This document shows positions 56,975 through 64,000 of a stretch of DNA of 64,000 nt, one piece after another (within the stretch, counting starts at the first letter, position 1; each line of letters opens with the position of its first letter). The notes under the pieces were generated by a model. The model did not search any database. It was not told the DNA's origin and was given only the letters and a program-made list of their open reading frames with translations. The translations under genes were made by a program, and so were the position numbers. The DNA lies in NCBI GenBank assembly GCA_016930695.1, contig JAFGGD010000054.1, forward strand, positions 62,001-126,000. The letters run 5' to 3'. Origin of the DNA: Candidatus Eisenbacteria bacterium. GTDB lineage: Bacteria > Orphanbacterota > Orphanbacteria > Orphanbacterales > Orphanbacteraceae.

Positions 56975-58200
56975 ACGGCGGCGGGATCCGAATCGTTTAT
57001 GTGTCTAATCATCCCTGGGAGGGGCTGCGGCGGCGCGCCCACCATCTCTCCTCGGCGCTCGCCCGAAAACCGGGTGTGGAAAGGGTCCTCTTCGTGAACC
57101 CCCGGGTGGAGGCGGTTCAATTGCCGGGGCGGCGGCGCGGCCCGGCGGGGGAACGGTACGACTCCCGGCGATCCTCCCGCCGTCGCGCGGAGGAGGAGGG
57201 CCCGGCGCTCGTCACGCCGGTCCGATGGGTGCCTCTTTCCGGCCGCGTAAAGGCGCTCGCGCGGCTCAACGCCGCCACGGAAATCCGCCGGATCGAGAGG
57301 GGGGCGGGCGGCCCCTTCGTCCTCCTCGGCAACGCGATCGGCGGCCACATGGAGGAAATCGTCGCCGGTCTCGCCCGGCGCCATCCCTTCCTTTTCGATT
57401 GGACCGACGACTTCTCCCGCTTCGAGGCCTATCGCCGGAATCCCGAGGCGCTCCGCCGCCTGGAGAAGAGGATCGCCCTCTACGTCGGTCTTGCGCGCGG
57501 GGTGATCGCCGTGAACGCCCACGTGGCGGCGGAGGCGCGCCGGGCGGGCGCGGACCCCTCGGTGGTCCCGAACGGCGCCGACATGGAGGGGATGGCCCCC
57601 GCCCTCGGGCCGCTGCCGATCCCCGCCCCGCTCGCCGACCTGGGGGATCGGCCGGTGCTCGGCTACGCCGGCGTCTTCACCGGAGCGAGGATCGACGCGG
57701 ACCTGATCGACGGCGCACTCGAACGACTCCCGGGGTGGACGCTCGTCGTTCTCGGCGATCGCGACGAAACGCTGGCGGCGCGCTTCCTCGGGAGGCCGGA
57801 GGTCCGCTTTCTCCCGCCCGTCCCGCCGGCGGAACTCCCGGCGTGGTACGGGCGCTTCACGGTGTGCGTGATCCCCCATCTCGACAACGAGCACACCCGC
57901 GGCAACGACCCCCTCAAGCTCTACGAGGCGCTCGCCGCGGGGCGGCCGGTCGTGACCACGCCGATCGCGGGCACGGAGCCCTTCCGCGAAGTCGTGGAGA
58001 TCGCATCCGATCCGGAGGGCTTCGCGCGCGCCGCGGAGAGGGCCCGCGCCGAGGATGGACCGGACGGGGCGGAGGCGAGGCGCGAAGCGGTCCGGTCCTG
58101 CTCCTGGAGCGCCCGGGCGGACCTCGTCCTGAAGCTGGTGCGCCCCATCGCCGCCGGGAGCGATGCGGGGCCCCCTTTGCGCGCCGGCTCCCCGATGTAG
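56971..58200 (+). CDS. Glycosyltransferase, GT4/GT1-like
   Basis: 409 residues from a GTG preceded by AAGGAG. N-terminal IVYVSNHPWEGLRRRAHHL and a Gly-rich middle (DRPVLGYAGVFTGARIDADLI) lead to the donor-binding C-terminus VIPHLDNEHTRGNDPLKLYEALAAGRPVVTTPIAGTEPF with the two Glu. It completes the polysaccharide unit with the flippase and first glycosyltransferase. The sugar is unknown. Confidence 0.82.
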   Translation: MNGGGIRIVYVSNHPWEGLRRRAHHLSSALARKPGVERVLFVNPRVEAVQLPGRRRGPAGERYDSRRSSRRRAEEEGPALVTPVRWVPLSGRVKALARLNAATEIRRIERGAGGPFVLLGNAIGGHMEEIVAGLARRHPFLFDWTDDFSRFEAYRRNPEALRRLEKRIALYVGLARGVIAVNAHVAAEARRAGADPSVVPNGADMEGMAPALGPLPIPAPLADLGDRPVLGYAGVFTGARIDADLIDGALERLPGWTLVVLGDRDETLAARFLGRPEVRFLPPVPPAELPAWYGRFTVCVIPHLDNEHTRGNDPLKLYEALAAGRPVVTTPIAGTEPFREVVEIASDPEGFARAAERARAEDGPDGAEARREAVRSCSWSARADLVLKLVRPIAAGSDAGPPLRAGSPM

Positions 58201-58230
58201 ACATTACGGAGAGGCCCCCGGGAGGAGAAG

Positions 58231-58722
58231 ATGCTCGATCTCGTTCGACGAATATTGGGAAGCGGCGAGGGCGATGCGGGCGATGCGGGGGCGCCTCCCC
58301 GCGACGTGAGCGTCGCCGCCTGCGCCGTTTTCCTCGAGATGGCCCACATCGACGGCAGGTTCACCGAAGAGGAGCGCCGGAGCGTGGTCCGCCAGCTCCG
58401 CGAGGAGTTCGGCCTCGCCGAGGAGGACGCGGCGGCCTTGGCCGTGGCGGCGCGCGAGGAACGGGAGGGGAGCCTCGACCTCTGGCGCTTCACCGATCTC
58501 ATCAATCAAAACTTCACCGACGAAGAAAAGGACCGGCTCATCGAAAGGATCTGGCGGGTCGTCTACGCCGACGGAAGGCTGGATGCGCACGAGGACTACC
58601 TGGTCCATCAGCTCGCCCACCTGCTCCGCCTCGGCCACCGCCGTCTGATCGAAGCCAAGCTCCGCGTTTTACGCGACCGGCGCTCCGGGGCCGAACCGGA
58701 ACGGGAAAGAGGAGAGTCATGA
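58231..58722 (+). CDS. TerB-like helical protein
   Basis: 163 residues, all-helical. Acidic metal-binding-like helices (MAHIDGRFTEEERRSV and VVYADGRLDAHEDYLVHQLAHLL) match the TerB/DUF533-type domain, once linked to tellurite resistance but found in many contexts. No signal peptide. The stop overlaps the following peptidase start (ATGA), suggesting co-expression. Confidence 0.8.
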   Translation: MLDLVRRILGSGEGDAGDAGAPPRDVSVAACAVFLEMAHIDGRFTEEERRSVVRQLREEFGLAEEDAAALAVAAREEREGSLDLWRFTDLINQNFTDEEKDRLIERIWRVVYADGRLDAHEDYLVHQLAHLLRLGHRRLIEAKLRVLRDRRSGAEPERERGES

Positions 58723-61403
58723 TTCGTCACGCCGCGTCCGCGCTTGCCTCGATCCTTCTTCTGGCGCTGTCCGCCGCCGCGCCGCCGGCGCTCGCCGCGG
58801 AGCCGACCGTGATCCGCCTCGAAAACGGCCTCGAGGCGGTGCTGATCGAGAATCACGGCGCGCCGATGATCACCGCCACCCTCGTGGTCCGCACCGGAAC
58901 CGACGACGAAACCGCCGATCTTTCCGGCGCGGCCCACCTGCTGGAGCATCTGCTCTTCAACGGCACGGAGCGGCGCACGCAGAAACAGCTCTACGACGAG
59001 GCGGATCTCCTCGGCGTCTACAACAACGCCGCCACCCGCCGCTTCTACACGGTCTATTTCGTCCTCGCCGGCCGCGACCGGATCGCCGAAGCGATGGACA
59101 TCCAAGAGGACATGGTCTTCCACTCCGTCTTCCCGCCGGACAAGTTCGAGAAAGAGAAGGGGATCGTCGTCGAGGAGATCGGCAAGGACGAGCAGGACCC
59201 CGCCTATCTCGCGGACCGCCTGATCCGTTCCGTCCTCTTCGCCGGAACCCCCTACGCGCGGCCGGTGCTCGGCACCCGCCGCTCCGTCGGGGAAATGTCC
59301 CGAGACGACCTGGTCGCCTACTGGCGCTCCTGCACCGTCCCCGGCAACTCGGTGCTCCTGGTGGCGGGCGATTTCGAAACGGGCGCGATGATCGAGCGGG
59401 TGCGCGAGATTTACGGGCGGCGGGAGGCCGCGCCGCCGTTGAAGCCGAGGGAAGAGACGCCCCCGCCCCTCGCCGAGGGGGGGCGCGCCCGGATCTTTCA
59501 CACCGAAAGAGATGACGGCGTAATCACAGTCGCCTTCGACGCCCCCGGCCACGATGATCCGGATTTCCCCCTCTTCCACGCACTCGCTCTTTTCGCCGAG
59601 GGAAGGCTCGCGCGCGAACTGTCCGACGGCGACGATCCGGTCGCCTCTTCCGTGGGGGTCGCTTACGAGGGACGCGCGCGGTGGGGGCGGCTTCTCGTCA
59701 CCGCCTCCTTCCCCGCCGGCCGCGACCCGGCCCGTGTGGAGCGGGAGATCGTCGCCGCCCTCGATCGTCTCGCCGCATCGCCGCCGCCGCGAGACGAGGT
59801 GGAGCGGTTCCGCGTCTCCGAGAGAACGACGGCGATCTATGACGCGGAAAAGCTGCACCACTACGGCCTCCTGCAAGCGGAGGCGCTCGCCCGCGGCGGG
59901 TGGAAAACGACGGAGGCTCTCCGCGCGGCGGCGGACCGGCTCGATCCGGAGACGATCGTTTCCGGATTCGCGCGGCTTGTCGACACCAAGCGCCGTCTCT
60001 CGGCGGCGATCCTTCCGGGAGCGCCCGATTACGGCGAGAAGGATCTCGCGGTCGAGGTGAAAAACGAGATTCCGCTCGCGAATCGGGAGCGGCTCGCCGG
60101 CCCGACCGGTGGATTCGCCCTGCTCCGCGCTCCGGCGACGCGCCCCGAAGCGGAGACGGGCAACCGCCGCGAGGAAGCGGACACGGTCCTCGCGAACGGC
60201 CTCGAGATCCGCGTCCTCTCCAACGACGATTCGGAGGTGTTCGCGCTCCACCTCCTCGCGAAAAACCGCTCCGCCCAGGAACCGGAGGGGCGCGCGGGGA
60301 TCGCGGACCTGCTCCACCGCCTCCTCGTCCGGGGGACCCTCCACGCCGACGCGGAAGCACAGACCGCGGCGCTCGAAAGGATCGGCGCGGAGGTGAAAGC
60401 GTGCGACTGGTCCTTTATTCCTTTTGACGATTACCAAACGGTGCCGGACTATTCGTATCTGCGGTTCACGACCATCGACGCCTACGCCGACCGGGGAATC
60501 GCCCTCTTCGCGGACATGGCGCTCCGTCCGGCGATCGATCCGGAGGAGGCGGATGCGGCGCGCGCGAACGCCGTCGCCCTCGCCCGGCGACGCGCCTCCC
60601 GTCCCGCCACGCTCTCCCTGCTCCTGTTGAAAGAGGCGGTCTACGGCGATCACCCCCTTGCCCGGGACCCCGAGGGGAACGCGGCCTCCCTCGAGGCGAT
60701 CACCCCGGACGAGATCCGCGCCTTCCATCGCCTCTACTTCGCCCCGGACAACCTGATTCTGACGGCGGTCACCTCGCGTCCGGCTCGGGAAACGCTCCTT
60801 CGTCTCGCCGGGCATTTCGGCGCGCCCGGCCCGGCGGTACGCCGTCTCCCGCCCCACGCGCCACCCGAGCCGACCAGGGAGAGCGCGCGCGTCGAAAAGG
60901 AACCGGGCGGTACGCAGGGGTATCTGCGGATCGGTTACGTGACGCGCGTTCCGGAAAAGGATCGCGCCGCCCTCCGCGCAGCCGTTTCGATCCTCTCGGA
61001 CCGGATCGCATTCGACCTGCGCGAGACGCGCGGCCTCGCCTACGGCGTCGGCGCCGGCGTGACCTTTCACGCCGACCGCGCGATGATCGCCGCGGCGATC
61101 GGCACCGCGCCGGGGAACATCGACGAAGCGGAAGAGGGGATCCGCGAGCACCTGGACCGCATGGGAACCGAGCCGGAGATCGGCGCGGAAGAGCTGGAGC
61201 GCACCGTGAACGCCCTCATCGGCCGCGGGAACATGCGCCTCTTGACGCGGCCGAGCCAGGCGTATCGTCTCGGTCTCTCCCTCTTCCGGGGCGACGGGGA
61301 GCCGTCGATGGAGGACCTGCGGGCGCTCACCCCGGAGCGCGTCGCGGAGGCCGCTCGGCGTTATTTACGCGCCTCGCCGGCGGCGACGGTCGTGGTGCGC
61401 TAG
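58719..61403 (+). CDS. Exported M16-family metallopeptidase (two-domain)
   Basis: 894 residues. Signal peptide (ASILLLALSAAAPPALA). Two M16 halves: the first has the inverted zinc motif HLLEH at 73-77 (HxxEH) and a downstream EEIGKDEQD with the third ligand; the second (about 480-890) is the inactive half typical of pitrilysin/insulinase-like proteins. It probably degrades peptides in the periplasm. It starts in overlap with the TerB-like gene. Confidence 0.9.
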   Translation: MIRHAASALASILLLALSAAAPPALAAEPTVIRLENGLEAVLIENHGAPMITATLVVRTGTDDETADLSGAAHLLEHLLFNGTERRTQKQLYDEADLLGVYNNAATRRFYTVYFVLAGRDRIAEAMDIQEDMVFHSVFPPDKFEKEKGIVVEEIGKDEQDPAYLADRLIRSVLFAGTPYARPVLGTRRSVGEMSRDDLVAYWRSCTVPGNSVLLVAGDFETGAMIERVREIYGRREAAPPLKPREETPPPLAEGGRARIFHTERDDGVITVAFDAPGHDDPDFPLFHALALFAEGRLARELSDGDDPVASSVGVAYEGRARWGRLLVTASFPAGRDPARVEREIVAALDRLAASPPPRDEVERFRVSERTTAIYDAEKLHHYGLLQAEALARGGWKTTEALRAAADRLDPETIVSGFARLVDTKRRLSAAILPGAPDYGEKDLAVEVKNEIPLANRERLAGPTGGFALLRAPATRPEAETGNRREEADTVLANGLEIRVLSNDDSEVFALHLLAKNRSAQEPEGRAGIADLLHRLLVRGTLHADAEAQTAALERIGAEVKACDWSFIPFDDYQTVPDYSYLRFTTIDAYADRGIALFADMALRPAIDPEEADAARANAVALARRRASRPATLSLLLLKEAVYGDHPLARDPEGNAASLEAITPDEIRAFHRLYFAPDNLILTAVTSRPARETLLRLAGHFGAPGPAVRRLPPHAPPEPTRESARVEKEPGGTQGYLRIGYVTRVPEKDRAALRAAVSILSDRIAFDLRETRGLAYGVGAGVTFHADRAMIAAAIGTAPGNIDEAEEGIREHLDRMGTEPEIGAEELERTVNALIGRGNMRLLTRPSQAYRLGLSLFRGDGEPSMEDLRALTPERVAEAARRYLRASPAATVVVR

Positions 61404-61539
61404 ACACGGGGCGGCCCGGGCGACGCCGGTCGAGCCCCTCTCGCGCTCGCGGCGAAGGGCGCCCCCTTGTGCCAATCGGTCCGCCGCCGTATGCTTGAGC
61501 GGTCGACATTCCTCCCCCTTATCCCGGAGACCGGTCCCG

Positions 61540-62127
61540 ATGCTTTTTCCCGCCGACGCCAAAGGGCTGCACGCGCTTCTCGGCCGCCCCACGCCGGAAC
61601 CGCCGACGCCGGAGAGGATCTACCGCCCTTACGCGAGCCTCTTCCCTCTCGTCGAACGCAAGGGGGAGCTGCGCGCCCTCTTGGCGCAGAAGCAGATCTC
61701 GCCCGGCTACATCTGGAGCGGGCAGATCGGGATGGTGGGGGGGGGCGTGGAGGAGTCGGACCGGGACGATCTCGCCGCGGCGCTTCGGGAATGGGAGGAG
61801 GAGACATCCCTCCGCCCGGAGGCGCTCGACGTGTTGGGGGATCTGGGTTGGTTTCCGAGCGCCCTCGCCGACGCCACTCTTCACGTTTTCGCCGCCCTCT
61901 GGGACGGCGGCGGCGACCCACGACCCGACGAGAAAGAAATCGCCCGTCTGATCGAGACGCCGCTGGAGGCGCTCATCCACACCCACCAAGAACGGGGCTA
62001 CGCCGGAGCGGACGGGGAGAGCCTCGGCGAACGACTCGTCTATCCGATCGAGGAAGGGGTGATCTGGGGAGTTACGGCGCGGGCGACCCACGCTCTTCTG
62101 GAGCGGCTACTCGGCGGATCGCGATGA
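61540..62127 (+). CDS. NUDIX hydrolase, CoA-diphosphatase-like
   Basis: 195 residues. NUDIX box GGGVEESDRDDLAAALREWEEETSL follows the GGxxExxDxDxxxxALREaxEE pattern of CoA pyrophosphatases (NUDT7/8, YeaB-type); the last Gly of the classic box is Ser. The first 50 residues resemble the family N-terminal extension. GGAG lies about 11 bases before the ATG at 61540; a TTG at 61495 is a possible longer start. The 3' end overlaps the convergent gene by 56 bases. Confidence 0.8.
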   Translation: MLFPADAKGLHALLGRPTPEPPTPERIYRPYASLFPLVERKGELRALLAQKQISPGYIWSGQIGMVGGGVEESDRDDLAAALREWEEETSLRPEALDVLGDLGWFPSALADATLHVFAALWDGGGDPRPDEKEIARLIETPLEALIHTHQERGYAGADGESLGERLVYPIEEGVIWGVTARATHALLERLLGGSR

Positions 62128-64000
62128 GCGTGGCGAGGGCCACCGCGTAGACCGCGGCGCCGAGCAGCAGCACGCGCGTGTACCCGAAGGCGATGGCGAG
62201 CAGCGTGGCCAGCGCGGAGGCCGAGACCGAGGCGGCCCCGTTCACCCCCCACACCCACGGAACCATCCCCGACCTCGCCCCACCGAGGGCGCGAATCCCC
62301 GCGGGAAAAGGCATTCCCATGAGCACCGCCGGGGGCGCGAGCGCGGCGATGGTGAGGAAAACCCGCGCCGGGAACGGGGCGCCGATCGCCGCGACGAAAA
62401 GGCGGGGAAGCAGAAAGGCGGAACCGGCGACCGCGACGACGACGAGGGCGATCACCGAGGGGAAGGCGCGGGCCGGGAGCCGGGCGGAGAGAAAGCTTCC
62501 CGCGCCGCTTCCCACGAGCATGGCGAGAAGCACGACCGACAGAGCGTGCACCGGATGCCCCAAAAACAGAATGAACCGCTGCACCAGCGGGATCTCGACG
62601 AGGAGATAGCCGAGCCCCAGCGCGAGGAAATAAACGAGGAAGAGGGCGCTCTCCCGGCTTCGGGGGAAAGACTCGCCGCGGCGCACCAGCGCCGGCGCCG
62701 CCAGAAAGGCGCCGGTCAGCGCGACCACGATCACCAAAAGCCCCACCAACACGAACACGGCGCGCACATTATTCTGCACCACCCCCTGTTCGATCCCGTC
62801 ACCGCCGCCGCCGAAGAGCCGACGAAGCGCGTCGGCGGGCCGCAGCGTGAAAAAGAAGAAGGGGCGGTCGTCGGTGGAGGGGCGGATGTCCACGGGGTAG
62901 CCGTCGGCCATCCGTTCCGGCCCGACTCGGGCGAGTCTTTCGAAGTCGGGGTGGCCCGCGAGGCCCGGAGCGTAAACCACATCGAAGCGGAGTTCCTCCG
63001 CGAGCCGCCGGAGGTGCTCCACCTCGCCGGGGACCCACGGGGAGCGTTTCACCAGCAAGGTTCCCACCCCGTCCCGGAACTCGCCGACTCGATACGCCCA
63101 GTCCCATGTCGATCGCTTGATGACGACGACGTGGGCCGCCGGATCCTCTTCCCCCATTTCGCCAAGCGCGGCGAGCGCCGTACCGGTCAGCCGGAGCGTC
63201 TCGATCGGGCGTCCCTTGAAAAACCAGCGGGACATGGTGAGGATCCCCTCCGGAGACAGCCGGCCCAGGAAATCGACGAAAGCCTCGCGCGTATATAGAT
63301 TGTTTTCGCTTAAAACGTACGCGCCGGCGCTGGTGGCCGCCCATGTGTCGATGAGAGACGCCTGAATGATGTCGTACCGCTCCTCGGAGCGTCGGAGGAA
63401 GCTGCGCCCCTCGGCGCTCACGATTCTCACGTCCGGGCGGTCGTAGAGGCCGCCGGCGTATTCGCCGAAGCGGTCGCGGACCGCCGCGACAATGGCGGGG
63501 TTGATCTCCACGCCCGTGACGGGGCCGTGCCCGAAGGAGAGCGCCGTCAGCACGTCCCGGCCGCCGCCGGGTCCGATGACCGCCGTCCGCGCCCCCTTGC
63601 GGAGCGTGTAGGCGAGGGCGGTTACGTCGTATTGAATGGCGCGCACGGAGTCGAAATCGCCGTCGAAACGGACGATTGGCGTCCCCGCTTCGGCGTCGAT
63701 CTTCAACCAGAGCGTCTCCGGCTTGGGGCCGCGATACGCCTCGCTGGTCGCCCAATTCACCGTCCCCTTTTCGGTCACCGAAATCCGCGCCATGGCGTTC
63801 CATCGCTCATAAAGGATCTCGCTCTCCAGCTCGTCCTTGGCGAAGTCGATCCGGAAGAGGCCGGTCGCCTCGTGGATCCCGAGAAGGACGAAGAGCGCCG
63901 CCGCGACGGCGACGGAGCGGCGCATCGGCGCGCGGGGGACTCCGGCGGCGAAGAAGACCGCCGCGACCGCCGCGACCGCCCCCGTCGCGAACATCGCCCC
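62072..64000 (-). CDS. Membrane-anchored spermidine-synthase-like protein (5' end outside window)
   Basis: At least 640 residues, open to the window edge. After a few N-terminal helices comes a Rossmann domain of the polyamine-synthase family (TAVIGPGGGRDVLTALSFGHGPVTGVEINP, then YDIIQASLIDTWAATSAGAYVLSENNLYTREAF), then about eight more membrane helices. Here the motif QASLID replaces the aminopropyltransferase DxxDP, as in fused membrane proteins of unknown substrate. It is a distant counterpart of the gene at 36800-39586 and converges with the NUDIX gene with a 56-base overlap. Confidence 0.8.
   Translation of the reverse strand, partial: GAMFATGAVAAVAAVFFAAGVPRAPMRRSVAVAAALFVLLGIHEATGLFRIDFAKDELESEILYERWNAMARISVTEKGTVNWATSEAYRGPKPETLWLKIDAEAGTPIVRFDGDFDSVRAIQYDVTALAYTLRKGARTAVIGPGGGRDVLTALSFGHGPVTGVEINPAIVAAVRDRFGEYAGGLYDRPDVRIVSAEGRSFLRRSEERYDIIQASLIDTWAATSAGAYVLSENNLYTREAFVDFLGRLSPEGILTMSRWFFKGRPIETLRLTGTALAALGEMGEEDPAAHVVVIKRSTWDWAYRVGEFRDGVGTLLVKRSPWVPGEVEHLRRLAEELRFDVVYAPGLAGHPDFERLARVGPERMADGYPVDIRPSTDDRPFFFFTLRPADALRRLFGGGGDGIEQGVVQNNVRAVFVLVGLLVIVVALTGAFLAAPALVRRGESFPRSRESALFLVYFLALGLGYLLVEIPLVQRFILFLGHPVHALSVVLLAMLVGSGAGSFLSARLPARAFPSVIALVVVAVAGSAFLLPRLFVAAIGAPFPARVFLTIAALAPPAVLMGMPFPAGIRALGGARSGMVPWVWGVNGAASVSASALATLLAIAFGYTRVLLLGAAVYAVALATLIAIRRVAAPEERGSPAP

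Overview
The window is 64 kb of GC-rich, densely packed bacterial chromosome. It has about 49 protein-coding genes, no rRNA or tRNA, and no phage or transposon backbone. Several lipoproteins and signal-peptide proteins, a menaquinone pathway, a single-b F-type ATP synthase, an archaeal/eukaryotic-type prolyl-tRNA synthetase and polysaccharide genes suggest an uncultured, respiring, diderm-like lineage, perhaps of the FCB or Eisenbacteria/Latescibacteria kind. That placement is inferred from gene content and not from a marker gene.

Layout. 1-9.5 kb: end of feoB, a CPBP protease, an RlmI-like rRNA methyltransferase, a lipoprotein with a broken esterase nucleophile motif, two retropepsin-like proteases, an ArsR-like regulator and a PKD-type lipoprotein. 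9.5-16.2 kb: small proteins, proS, a Trm112-like protein, a UPF0316 membrane protein, a zinc-ribbon protein, a HAD phosphatase and a large exported jelly-roll/TPR protein. 16.2-17.9 kb: an intergenic region with two perfect, inverted DnaA boxes, then a two-gene operon for Cys-rich exported proteins, one with a 12-residue CxxxC repeat, closed by a strong terminator. 17.9-25.1 kb: the complete F1Fo ATP synthase operon on the minus strand.

25.2-28.4 kb: an FG-GAP protein, a GAF-SpoIIE phosphatase and a single-HKD phospholipase D-like protein. 28.4-30.9 kb: a lower-GC island with two adjacent HNH nucleases, each with its own N-terminal reader-like domain, looking like a restriction/defence module. 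30.9-39.6 kb: a GT-C/TPR membrane protein, an SGNH hydrolase, a GT4 glycosyltransferase, glgC and a large membrane-anchored spermidine-synthase-like/TPR protein.

39.8-53.3 kb: menF-menD-menH, then two large sensor histidine kinases, then menB-menA-menC-menE. Together the Men enzymes run from chorismate to demethylmenaquinone; only the DHNA-CoA thioesterase and the final methyltransferase are absent. Menaquinone would feed the electron transport that drives the ATP synthase. 53.3-64 kb: an acidic lipoprotein, a polysaccharide cluster (GT4, flippase, second glycosyltransferase), a TerB-like protein, an M16 peptidase, a NUDIX hydrolase and a second spermidine-synthase-like membrane protein cut by the window edge.

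Many genes are coupled by ATGA/GTGA/TTGA overlaps, and four starts appear to be TTG. Start sites given here were chosen from Shine-Dalgarno matches, signal peptides and overlaps, because the high GC content leaves many long spurious frames.
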